DNA from: Paratrimastix pyriformis
Taxonomy: Eukaryota; Preaxostyla; Paratrimastigidae
DNA: 46,023 nt
Direction of reading: 5' to 3'
Assembly: GCA_027972325.1 (NCBI GenBank)
Contig: JAPMOS010000227.1
Span: 1-46,023, forward strand
Part shown: one piece after another, positions 25,975-42,226 of the stretch
Layout of the letters: every line of letters starts with the position of its first letter
How positions within the stretch are numbered: the first letter of the stretch is position 1
Position numbers and translations under genes: made by a program
The notes under the pieces: generated by a model
What the model was told of the DNA's origin: nothing
What the model saw: only the letters and a program-made list of their open reading frames with translations
Databases searched by the model: none

Positions 25975-28900
25975 ATGATGCATGCAAATGCCATTTTTGG
26001 CTTGATTTGTGCGATTCTCGGATACACTGTTTTCATTACAATCGGAAACGTCGAATATGCAACCGCGCCTTCTCTTTTACAAGAGGATTTTGCGACGGTT
26101 CCTTGCTTCCTTTATTCTGAACCCCGGGTTTTTCAGGAGCTCTACACGTACCCTAGAATGAAGACGCAGAGCTTTTCCGCTTTTTGGATGCCTGCTTTGT
26201 TAGAGTCTGGATTTTCCCCTCCTCATGGCTGTTCAATTTCCTTCCTCCCTAGTATTGGTGTTGTTTTTCGTGAGTATTGTGCCGGAGAGGAACTTTGCAT
26301 CACCAATTTGAATGCCGAGTACAACATTTCCGGGAATGTGACCTTCAAACTTGCCAGCTCGCTGACGTTGAGCCTCGATCTTCAAGCCTTGGATTTTTTC
26401 TGCCAGGCACACTATGTGACCAATACCCCGGCCACATGCCTCGTCCCCCTGAGGGACAAATTTACGCGTGGGCTGACGGTCAATCTGACGGAGTGGCAGA
26501 CCTTTGAACTGCCGGAGTTTAATGGTCAGCGATTCTTTCTTCTCTCACTGACCCCCGATGACCCCCGTGTCGGTAGACACCACCACGGTGGTTAAGGCCC
26601 CCGCCATCCCCTACGTCTACATCCCCGAGGTGCAGCTATTTTCGTGGTCATTCATGCATTATTTCGTTGAGGCCCTGGTGAGCCTGATGGCCGGGTCCTT
26701 CCTGGTAGCTCTCGCCATCCTGATGGGTCTCTGTTGCCAGATGCACCAGTGTCATTGGCGCCGGCGAAGAGCGGCTATCCCCCGGGTTGGTTCCTCCTCA
26801 TCGACCTTGCTCAGCCGACCCTCGTCCCGGTCCCTGCTCGCGGCCAAGTTGGGCCCGCTCACACCCTACTCAGTCAAGGTCCATCCCCTCTCATCAGCAA
26901 CAGCATCGGACGGCTGCGGTCCCGGCGGTATGTGCGAAAAGTCGACACACAGTTCACCGCCCTCGCCCGAGCTGCCCCTGGCCCCCTCCTCGGCCATGAC
27001 CTCCCTCTTCAGCACCCGGCTTCCCACCCTGACCGACGCCACCCTTCCCACGCCCAAGACCGCTCATCAGCTTGAGGTCCTCCCGGCACCCACCACCACC
27101 ATCATCCTGGCCGAGTGGCCCCCCGCACCCACCACCCCCGTCACCACCCGGGTGAAGTCCACTGCCGCCGCCGCCGCCGCCCCGGCGACGATCGTTATTC
27201 CACCGCCGATGACCCTGCTCCCGCCACTGACTCCCCCGGGGTCCTTCAACACCCCCCCGCGATCCGCGACCCTCTTGGGGCTGTTCCGTGCTGCTCCGGT
27301 CCCGGGCGAGGTCTTGGGGAAGGAGGAAGATGAGGATGATGACGATCGGGGGGAGGAGGATGACGATGAGTATGAACAGCAGCAGCAGCAGCAGCAGCAG
27401 CAAGAGGCGGTCTTGGCTTTGTCAATATCCAAATCCCGCCCTTCGGGGCTCTTCGTCGGGGACCCCGCCGCCGCCGCCGCCGCCGCCACCACCACCACCG
27501 CCACCCAGCCGCCGCCACCACCACCACCGCACCCCGCAGGACACCATATCTCCAAGCGGCGCTCTGACTTCTACCCGGAGCTGAGCCCCCTTCCTGAACT
27601 TGACGGCGACAGCGGGGATTGGGGCAGCGTCCAGAAGGCGTCCCCGCAGCCCCCCCGGGCCCAGCACCGCCCTCCCCGCCTCCCTCCCGATAGCGTTGCC
27701 ATCCCACCCGCCGAGTCGGAGCAGATTCCGGACACCCCGACATCCGTGCCCGCGACCCCAAACTCCCTGCCGGACGCGGGCAGTTCCCGGTCCAAGGCCA
27801 CCATCATCACCACCACCACCGGGCCCACTCCACCACCCTCTCCGCCCGTCCCCCTGTCCTCCGTCCAGCAGGCTGTGGAGAATCGCCGGCCGTATGAACG
27901 GCGGGGCGCGGCGACCACTGTCTGGGATCACATGTCCCCCGTTGCCTTCCTGGCAGACCTGCTTGCGCTCATGATGGGATGTCGGCGGCTATCCCCCCTC
28001 ACCCCGTCACCCTCACCCCGGGTCTCGCCTCTGGAGACCTCAGTCTGGGCATCAACCACCCCGACCGCCAGCCGGCCCGCCTCGCCAGGGTCACCCACAC
28101 CCAGCACCCCGGCCCCCGTCATGGCCACGGTGTGCTGTGCCGCCTTGCGGGAGGAGGCGGCCGGGGAGGGGCGGCAGGTCGCCACGGGGGAAATTCCCCC
28201 GCCGACGGACGAGGGAATGAAGGGCCAGTGCAGGTCTGCTTCAACGCACTCACCCCCCACACACACACACACACAGACACACACGCACCCGTTTGTGCTG
28301 TCTCTTCTATCTGCTTTTTTGTAGTCCTTTCCTTCTTGACGACACACAGACTCACTCACCTCACACACCTCACACACCTCACACACCACACCTCACGCCA
28401 CACACTCACTCCCTCTTTACTCCACACACCACACATGTCTCTTCTACCTCTCTGGTTTTTGTTTATTTTCCCGTTACTTCGTTCCTTCTTTACACGACAC
28501 ACACCACACACTCACACTCACACACTCACACACCACACACAAGGGATTCCTTCGCCCACGGGTGCAGTGACATTCGTGCTGTCTCTTCGACCTCTCTGGT
28601 TTTTTGTTTTCCCGTTCCTTCTTTTCTTTACTCCACACACCACACACACCACACACCACCCCTCCCTCCAGCCAACACTACTCTACGTTTTCCTCTTCCC
28701 CGGGGTCAAATCATGCAACTCACAACTTCTGTCCAACACACCACTCACCCCCCATCCCAGAGCCGACATCCTGCCCAACGTCCTCCTCTCCCTCGGGATC
28801 TTCATGCAACTGGGCGGCGTCCTGGCCATTCTGTTGCTGATCTACCTGGTCGGGGTCTTTATTGACTCAGTCACCAGCTGGGACGACACCCTGCACGCCA

Positions 28901-29375
28901 TCCAAGGCACCCTGGGCTGTGAGATCCTGGTGGGTGGCTACTGCCTGGTTATGGTCAGCTTAACACCGACAAACTTGGTCGCCCACACGACCCTGCTGAT
29001 GCTGGGCGCGGCCCTGATCAGCTTTCTGGCCGTCTTTGTGGATGTCACGACCGACCTGAGCGGTGTTCCGCTCCTGCAGCACTGGCTCCAGGTGGCCCTC
29101 TATGTGGTGTCAGGGGTGTACTGCCTGGCGTTGACCGTCTGGCGGTCTGTGTCGCCTCTCCCGGTTCCGGCTCCCCCCGTTCTTGTTCTCCGGAAAAGCA
29201 CCAATGACAGAGATCCTTGGATGCACGTGGGCGGTTTGTGCTGGCTGTCTCGCAAGAGCTGTCTGATGGCTGATGATTGGATGATGATGATGATGATGAT
29301 GATGATTGGATGCTGATGATTGGAGGATTGGATGATTGGATGATGATGATGATGACTGGATGATGATGACTGGAC

Positions 29376-29459
<84 letters not shown>

Positions 29460-30233
29460 CGGATGATGATGATGATGATGATCGGATGATGGTGATGGTG
29501 ATGATGAGTCTGGTGAGAGTCTACATGCGGGGTCCCTCCCCCTTTTCATGTGAATCTGCCACACTCATCACTCTCTTCCTCTCCCCTCTCACCAGGACCC
29601 GCAACTGGCAGCTGGCTCTCTCCTTCGCCCTAATGCCGGCCATCGGCGTGACCCAAGTGATGCTGGCTGAGAACCTGCTCCTCCCCTTCTACCTCTCGCT
29701 CTCCGATGCCTGGATGATCGTCTTCCTGGTGGGCTACTCCCTGGCCTGGAACGGTGTCGAGCTGGGCCTGATGATCGTGTACTCCCTGGGGATCGACCTG
29801 GCCATGGAGGGCAGGCGGAAGCCGCGTGGGCCTGGGATGGTCATGACGCCCAATGGATCGACCATGCTCCGCGCCCCACTGCAGGCAATCCGGGCGCTGC
29901 TCACCCGGACGCTGCTGCTGCAGCTGAGCCCTGGGGTGCCCCTGGTCTGGCTTGCCTCCCCTGGTTAATCCCGGGTGGGTACCTTCCCCCTCGGATGATG
30001 AGATGGTGAGGAAGGGTTGGTGGTGGATGATGATGATGATGATGTTGATGATGTTGATGATGTTGATGTTGATGATGTTGATGATGTTGATGTTGATGTT
30101 GATGTTGATGTTGATGTTGATCATGTTGTTGATCATGTCGATGTTGATGATGTTGATGATTGAATGATGATGATTGAATGATGATGATTGAATGATGATG
30201 ATTGAATGATGATGATTGAATGATGATGATTGA

Positions 30234-30287
<54 letters not shown>

Positions 30288-30766
30288 GGATGATGATTGG
30301 ATGATGTGTGAAGCAAAGGACTGATCAATCGGACAGGAAGGGTCTCAAATGACGCACAGCTTGAGCGAACTTGGGGTCGGTGGCGAACAAGAATCACAAA
30401 ATTATGACTCGCAAAAAATCAAACACAGACACGCACAGGGAGGCATGCAAGTGAGTCAAGGCGTTCACATCCGGGATCAAGGTCGGAGAGCGTGGCACGA
30501 TATCTGCGGATCATGCCAAGGGTTGTGGAGGCAGGGCTTCAAACGGACCTTTTATGCGCATTGGCACCATGCGTCAGGATCGTGACAGGGGGGCACACAG
30601 GCAGGTCCGATGTCGATCCAGCGGCGGTTCCCCCGTGTTAAGGCACAACGTGCCGGGCAGTTGATGATTGGATGATGATTGGATGATGATTGGATGATGA
30701 TTGGATGATGATTGGATGATGATTGGATGATGATTGGATGATGATTGGATGATGATTGGATGATGT

Positions 30767-30807
<41 letters not shown>

Positions 30808-31467
30808 GGATGATGATGATTGGATGATGATGATTGGGATGATGGGATGATGGGATGATTGGATGATTGGATGATTGGATGATGAATGTTGATGATCGTG
30901 TGTCACCCTGTCTGCGTCTCTGCCCTCGATCGACCCACCCGTGATCGCATCCATCTGATCCGCATCTCCCGCCCTTCTGCCGCCCGCCCGCCCGCCAGGT
31001 CGCCGGTGTGATCTTCGTTAGCGGCCTCGAGGTGCTGATCACGGGCGGGATGGCCGCCCTGATGGCCTGCGCCCATTCGCCCAGCTGTTCCCTGGGTCAG
31101 CGCCGATACGGTGATCCGGCCCTGGCGTCGGCCCGCATGGGGCTGGACACACAGATGTTTGTGCATTCGCTGCTGGTGCGAATCCTCTACTCGCTGGCCG
31201 CGGCCATGGCCTGTCCGATTATCACGTGGGGTATGCTGCTGGGCCAGCGGGCGGGGAACCCGCTAGTGGCGGCGGGACAGGGATTTTCCTCCGGGGGGCA
31301 GGTCTGCTGTTTGCATCCACAACCACATCCACAACCATTCGCCCTCTGGATGATGATGATTGTGATGAATGGATGATGATGACTGGGTGATGATGATGAC
31401 TGGATGATGATGGTGACTAGAGATGATGATGATGGATGATGGATGATGGATGATGGATGATGGATGA

Positions 31468-31514
<47 letters not shown>

Positions 31515-31586
31515 TGATGATTGGATGATGATTGGATGATGATGATTGTGATGAATGGATGATGATGACTGGGTGATGATGATGAC

Positions 31587-31635
<49 letters not shown>

Positions 31636-31689
31636 TGGATGATGGATGATGGATGATGGATGATGGATGATGATGGATGATGGATGATG

Positions 31690-31744
<55 letters not shown>

Positions 31745-31778
31745 TGATGATTGGATGATGATTGGATGATGATGATGG

Positions 31779-31826
<48 letters not shown>

Positions 31827-32254
31827 CTGGATGATGGTGCCTGGATGATGGTGACTGTGACTGGAGATGGTGCTGGATTACCCGAATGATGATGACTCAT
31901 GTCCTCCTCCTCCTCCTCCTCCTCCTCCTCCTCCTCCTCCTCCTCCTCCTCCTCCTCCTCCTCCTCCTCCTCCTCCTCCTCCTCCCCCACACACACACAC
32001 ACACGCACAACACACAGCTCCTGGTCGTCGTCGCCTCGGCCCTGATCGTCCTCTTCTTCCTTGGCTGGTCAGGCCTCTCCCTCCGGGCCCACATGCGCAC
32101 CCTGGCCCCACTCATCCCGCGGCTGCTGTTGACCATGTTGGTCATCTCACCCATGCTGGAGCAAATCTGGACGGATCGGCTGCACCTGGTCCCCGAAAGC
32201 TCGACCATGCGACTGATGGATTTGAACCCGTGCCTGGGGCCCGTCCCGCCTTGA
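25975..32254 (+). CDS. Large unrecognised multi-pass membrane protein
   Basis: Six exons: 25975-26524, 26577-28233, 28761-29246, 29596-29944, 30999-31301, 32018-32254; 1193 aa; phases close. Order: N-terminal signal/anchor (NAIFGLICAILGYTVFITIG); about 190-residue Cys-containing ectodomain with N-glycosylation sequons (NISG, NVTF, NLTE); single TM (VEALVSLMAGSFLVALAILM); about 500-residue Pro/Ser/Thr-rich segment with acidic, poly-Gln and poly-Ala runs (presumably cytosolic); then about eight hydrophobic helices (LLSLGIFMQLGGVLAILLLI, LGCEILVGGYCLVMVSL, LMLGAALISFLAVFV, VALYVVSGVYCLALTVW, WMIVFLVGYSLAWNGVEL, and others). The layout, ectodomain + TM + linker + multi-pass unit, suggests a receptor or transporter, but I recognise no family. 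Exon 3 donor GTCTCG is chosen by phase. A fusion of two genes cannot be excluded, but one reading frame runs through all junctions. Confidence 0.75.
28289..28645 (+). repeat. Dispersed intronic repeat, copies C (heads)
   Basis: In intron 2 (28234-28760) of the large membrane gene, sense direction. Heads at about 28434-28505 and 28556-28645 carry CTCTTCTACCTCTCTGG and GTGCAGTGACATTCGTGCTG; a further fragment (GTGCTGTCTCTTCTATCTGC) lies near 28297. They are embedded in CA-rich and CTCACACAC repeats. Confidence 0.7.
29270..29515. repeat. (GAT)n microsatellite
   Basis: In intron 3 (29247-29595) of the large membrane gene, with GATTGG and GACTGG interruptions. Confidence 0.95.
30025..30305. repeat. 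(GATGTT)n and (GATGATTGAAT)n microsatellite
   Basis: In intron 4 (29945-30998): a GATGTT hexamer part, a GAATGATGATT part, then a pure GAT part. Confidence 0.95.
30305..30465 (-). repeat. Dispersed intronic repeat, copy D (tail, antisense)
   Basis: In intron 4 of the large membrane gene. The plus strand reads CTGATCAATCGGACAGGAAG, GGCGAACAAGAATCACAAAA and GTTCACATC, so it is the only copy antisense to its host gene. It matches copy E closely. Confidence 0.75.
30661..30893. repeat. (GATGATTG)n microsatellite
   Basis: Intron 4 of the large membrane gene; at least nine perfect GATGATTG units, then a GAT run and GATGGGAT units. Confidence 0.95.
31348..31862. repeat. (GATGATG...TGACTGG)n compound microsatellite
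   Basis: Intron 5 (31302-32017) of the large membrane gene. A roughly 200-bp block (about 31365-31540) is repeated at about 31550-31760, including GATTGTGATGAATGGATG, so this is a segmental duplication inside a microsatellite. Confidence 0.9.
31901..31985. repeat. (CTC)n tract before 3' splice site
   Basis: About 28 CTC units followed by a CA run and the acceptor CACACAG at 32017. It acts, by position, as an overlong polypyrimidine tract. Confidence 0.93.
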
Positions 32255-32447
32255 GATTGACGGGGGGCGCCTGGAACAAACCAGAATCCATCTTCCTCTT
32301 TTTGGGGGCTGCTGGACGTGGCACCGCCACGTCGTTAGAATCCCTCGAGATGCTAGTGCTATTGCATTGCTGCTGATGATGATGCTGATGACTGATGCTG
32401 CTGCTGCTGCTGCCTTCGGTCAGCCTGGCCGGATCTGAGAAACGCAC
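32142..32447 (-). CDS. Possible exon of an unidentified minus-strand gene
   Basis: On the minus strand an ATTCAG acceptor (32448) opens a frame reading VRFSDPARLTEGS, a His/Gln/Ser stretch, RDSNDVAVPRPA, a strong nuclear-localisation-like PKKRKM, then DSGLFQAPPVNLKAG. The frame stays open to 32142, overlapping the last exon of the large membrane gene antisense, unless it splices out before 32255. It looks more protein-like than the flanks, but I recognise no family and found no certain upstream exon. A PP1-docking-like VRF lies at the start. Confidence 0.3.
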   Translation of the reverse strand: MRFSDPARLTEGSSSSSISHQHHHQQQCNSTSISRDSNDVAVPRPAAPKKRKMDSGLFQAPPVNLKAGRAPGTGSNPSVAWSSFRGPGAADPSRFAPAWVR

Positions 32448-32539
32448 CTGAATGAGATTGGTTCTTCTACTCTCACCAGCAACCAACAACCTCCCACCAC
32501 CACCACCACGCATCGCTCGTCGCTCTCCAGGCCTTGATG

Positions 32540-33016
32540 GTCTCCTCTTCCAGCCCAACACCTTCCTTCCTTCGGTGGATCTGCCCCATCCAGACCTTGA
32601 CGGTCTCCTCTTCCAGTCCAACACCTCCCTTTGGGGAGATCTGCCCTCTGCCTCATCCGGACTCTCTCCAGCCCCCCACGTTCTCCTCTTCCAGCCCAAC
32701 ACCTCCCTATGGGGAGATCTGCCTCATCCGGGCTCTCTCCAGCCCCCCACGTTCTCCTCTTCCAGCCCAACACCTCCCTTTGGGGAGATCTGCCCTCTGC
32801 CTCATCCGGACTCTCTCCAGCCCCCCACATGCTCCTCTTCCAGTCCAACACCTCCCTTTGGGGAGATCTGCCCTCTGCCTCATCCGGGCTCTCTCCAGAC
32901 CAGCCCAACTCCTCCCTTCGGACTCTCTCTCCAGCCCCCCCCGTTCTCCTCTTCCAGCCCAACTCCTCCCTTCGGGGGGAGAGATCTCCCTCTGCCTCTG
33001 CCTCACGCTCTCCAGA
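32540..33016. repeat. Minisatellite, about 75-bp unit
   Basis: Six to seven degenerate units, each with TCCTCTTCCAGCCCAACACC, CCCTTTGGGGAGATCTGCC and CATCCGGACTCTCTCCAG. Every unit contains TCTTCCAG and CTCTCCAG, which look like 3' splice sites. Confidence 0.93.
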
Positions 33017-33434
33017 CCTGAACCACCTGTCTGGTTTTTCTGCTCGTCCTGTTCATGCTGCGCGACTCTCAGTGGCGTTTAACTGTCGCATCATCTCGTT
33101 GTCGCTGCGTGCTCGTCTGCCAGTGCATCTGTGGGTGTGTCCGCGGACACGAGCCGTGGCAGTGCGCTTTCCCCTGTTCCCGCCATCCCCCGCAATGCAT
33201 GTCGTTGATGTTCGTTGTCGGGCTGTGCAGTGCCGTGCAGTGGCGTCGATTCTCTTTAAGCTGGGCCCCCTCTTCGCGTTTTTTTTTTTTTTTTTTTGAC
33301 GTTCTTGCCTGCCTTTGGCAGGAAGGGGACCCATCCAACGTGTCGCCGTGTCATTCCCTCCTTCAGTGCGATGCTGCTTGCTGTATTTGTGGGTTCTTTG
33401 TCATCCTCGCCCTCCCCATGATTTTCTGGGCCCG

Positions 33435-33755
33435 TTCTCTCAGCCTCTTCGTCCTCGTCTTCGTCTTCTTCGTCTTCGTCTTCGTTTTCTTCGTCGGCGT
33501 CGTCTTCTTCTTATTCGTCATCATCAGCATCATCATCATCATCATCATCTTCTTCTTCGTCTTCTTCTTCGTCTTCTTCTTCTGTCTTCTTCTTCTTCTG
33601 TCTTCTTCTTCTTCTGTCTTCTTCTTCTTCTGTCTTCTTCTGTCTTCTTCTGTCTTCTTCTGTCTTCTTCTGTCTTCTTCTGTCTTCTTCTGTCTTCTTC
33701 TGTCTTCTTCTGTCTTCTTCTGTCTTCTTCTTCTTCTTCTTCTTCTTCTTCTGTC
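33435..33755. repeat. (TTCTGTCTTC)n polypyrimidine repeat
   Basis: Begins as CGTCTTCTT units and becomes a TCTTCTGTCT decamer array. It encodes Glu/Lys/Arg runs on the minus strand only by composition. Confidence 0.92.
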
Positions 33756-34134
33756 TTCTTGGACACAAAGGGCTTCTCTTTCCCCTTCTTTTATTCCTTC
33801 TTTTACCGCCTCTCTCCTGCCGAGTACCGTGCTTCCTCCCCCGCCACGCGCATACCCCTCATCAGTCAACACGCTGTTGTTGTCGTTGTTTTTGAGACTT
33901 CCCTCTGTGTTCCTCATTTTTTCCCACCCCACCCCCACTCTGCTTCCTTTCTCTCTCTGTGTGTGTGGGTATGTTTGTGTGCGTGACATTGTCTCTTGAC
34001 ACACAGCTGCCGCCCCTCCTCTGCACATTTCATCTTGAGGTTTTTCCCCGTTTTTTTTGGACATGGAGGAACCTCGTAGTGGTCAGTTTGGCCAAAACAA
34101 CGCATGGAAGGATGACAATTGGATGGTTTCTTTT

Positions 34135-34264
<130 letters not shown>

Positions 34265-37084
34265 GGAAGAAAGCTTTTTTCGGTGGTCCTTGCTTCACAC
34301 CTCATCATCAGCATCATCATCAATCTCCCTTCACATCACCCGCACACCAACATTCCCATTTTTTTGCTCTTGTTCATCAGCCTCCTCCATCATCAGCATC
34401 ACTCCCAACATCCATCACACCTTTGTTTCATTCGGCGCATTCCTTCATTCCGGCTTCTTGATTTCTCGTCCCACATCCCCACGGGCCCCCACTCGACGCG
34501 GATGGTAAGTTGTGGTGGTTGTCTTCTCCACCCCACATGCTCGTGACCCCGTTGCGTCTTTCTTATTCGTGTTGTTTGAAACATTTTTTCGCAGTCCGCC
34601 AATCGAAGACGGGGAAGGGGGGAGGGGGAGGGAAGGGGAGCGGTCGTGCTCGGGACCGGGGGGGGGGCCAAATGACGTCGGAGGTGGCCGGCCGGGGGTC
34701 CGCTTGATCGGCGGGACCGTCCAGAGGTGGGGCCGAGGATGTGGGCGCTCAGTGGCGGGTGGGGTGGCGCCAAGGACGCGTGGCCCGAGGCTGAGCCCCC
34801 CCCCCCCCCCCCCCCCCCATGATCTGAGGAAGGTGAACAGCACAAGAACCATGACAAGAGCGGGACGCAATGCGCGGTGCGGGGCTTGTGGAGGGCGAGG
34901 GGTGGCCGCGTGGCCACCGCCAAGACCCATCCGGTTCAGGGCAACAGACTCAGGGCCACACGCTGCGACTTGCCGAAGATGCGGGTGACGACCAAAGCCA
35001 CAGCATGTTCAACCACCCCACCACCGCAGACCCGCCACCGCCAGCATACCCCCTCCCCGTTCGAAGACCCATTGATCCCGGATCAGAATACCCCCCCCCC
35101 CCCACACACACACACACACCCACCCTCCCACACCCACCATCAAGAACTACGTCGAGTAAGAGTCGGGCCCGGGCACAGAGCACGTCTCTCTCTCTCTCTG
35201 TTGGGAAGAGTCCCGGGCACAGAGGCCCGAACGGCGGGTCTTGTGGTGGTGCCTTGTGCTCAATCGGGGGGCAGTCTTCCATCGGGGCGAGACTCCGCCT
35301 GCTGACCAGGACAGGGTCGCTGCTTCATCGCCGCCCCCCAGACCCCCCTTCCACGGGACGGGAGGAGGAACACCGTTCTTGTTTGGGCAGCTCGACATCG
35401 ATCTGAATGTAGATCAGCTGAATGGGGGGGCGGGGACGGGCGGGGCTGAGTGTCAGGCCGTCGCCATGTGTCATTGCCCCGCCCTCCGTGCGAAATAAGA
35501 ATAAATTGGGTGGGGTGGGGTGGGGTGGGGTGGGGTGGGGTGGCCTGTGGAGGCGGGCGAGAAGGTGAATGATGAGACAGGGAGGAGGTGGGGGGGGGAC
35601 GCTGTGTGGAGCGGCGCTGCTGATGCACACGATGGATGTGAAAAGGGGAAGGGAGGGGAGGGAGGGGAGGGGGGAGGGGAGGGGAGGGGAGGGGATGGGG
35701 ACGCGACGGAGGAGGACGCAAACTGGAAAAACAAACAACAACAACAACGAGTGGAAAACGAGGCACCACACACAGAGAGATCCGGCGGGGCCGGCCATTG
35801 ACTGTGGTGGGCCACAGCGCAAATTACGCGAGACAGACAGACGAAGCCCTAGGGAGAGATTTCGGTCTGGGGGCTCGGTTTCAGGAAGATGAGACAGACA
35901 CGAGGTGAGACACAGACACGAGTCGAGACACACGAGAGACACAGACAGACCGCCACAGACGCAGACACAGACAGACACAGACAGACACAGACAGACAGAC
36001 AGCCAGCCAGGCAGCCAGGCAGCCAGGCAGCCAGCCAGACAAGCGAGACACAACCGCATTTGCGAGACGGGTGGGCAAACATCGACACAAAAACAAAAAA
36101 ACAACATCACGGTGTGAGATGCGACTGACAAGCGGACTTGGGAACACCTTCAGTGGAAACACATCACAGCAGCAGCAGCAGCAGCAGTGGCGCGCTTTGA
36201 TTGTGACGAGAAGGGGTTGTGGTTGTTGTGGTGGTTGTTGGGGCTGTTGTGGGGGTGATGAAGACGTGGGGGTGATGAAGACGTGGGGGCGATGACGGCG
36301 TGGGGGTAATGAGACGTGGGGGTAATGAAGACGTGGGGGTAATGAAGACGTGGGGTAATGAAGACGTGGGGTGGCTGATGACCGTGGGGGCGAGAGGGCC
36401 AAAAACAATAAAAAGTTAGATGTCAGGAGCCCACCGGGGAGGGAAGGGCGGGCCCCACGAGAGAAAACCGACAAAGGACAAGGGGGAGGTGGTGGTGGTG
36501 ATGGAGGTGAAAGGAGGAGGAGGAGGAGGTGGTGGTGTGATGGGTGTGTCAAATGAATAGAGGGGCGTCGAGAGGTCGGGTCCCATAAGAGAACGTGTCA
36601 AATAATGGTGGTGGTGGGGGGGGGGGGGGGAGCATAACGGTGGTGGTGGTGGTGGTGGGGGAGCATGTCACAGGCAGATGATGCCTCGAAGGGTGAAGAG
36701 AAGTCATAAATTATGGATGATGATGATCAGAAATACACCACAGGGAGTTGTGGCAAGAGAACCGGGTGATGGATGGATGGCTAAGGGGTGGGGGTGGGGG
36801 TGGGGGTGACGATGTGAGATCAATGAGGGGGAAGGTAAGAAACCGGGGAGGTGGGGGGGGGGGGGGGTTGATTTCCAGAGAAAAACCGCTTAATGAAATG
36901 GGGGTGGGGGAATGGGGGGGTCCTTTGGGTCGGGTCACGGCATTGCCCGGGGGGGTACCCAGAATGCCCCAGACAACATCAAATCATAAAGCAAAATAAA
37001 TCCCCATAAGACGTAATGGTTGGTAATGGTGATCATCATCGTCGGCCCCCCGTCTCCGCTCCATAACCTGCGTTGTTCCAGCCT

Positions 37085-42052
<4,968 letters not shown>

Positions 42053-42226
42053 GGACCTGGCCAATAATGCTTCAAGGTAAGTTTTGGGGGTGCCTCCATT
42101 TTTTGATCGGGGAAATGTGGGTGAGCGTTCGGAGAGGGCCGGAGTTCGACCGGGAAGGGGGAACAACCAGGCACACCGGGGATCACATCACAATCCCTAT
42201 CGAGGCGTTTTTTGACCTCTCCTCGA
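42053..42226. promoter_or_regulatory. UNC93/VPS13 bidirectional promoter region
   Basis: 174 bp between divergent start codons, the widest of the divergent gaps. No TATA box is seen. Confidence 0.5.

Noticed and set aside
33363-34064. Lys/Glu/Arg-rich minus-strand protein
   Set aside because: Composition of the TTCTGTCTTC array; flanks show no family or splice support.
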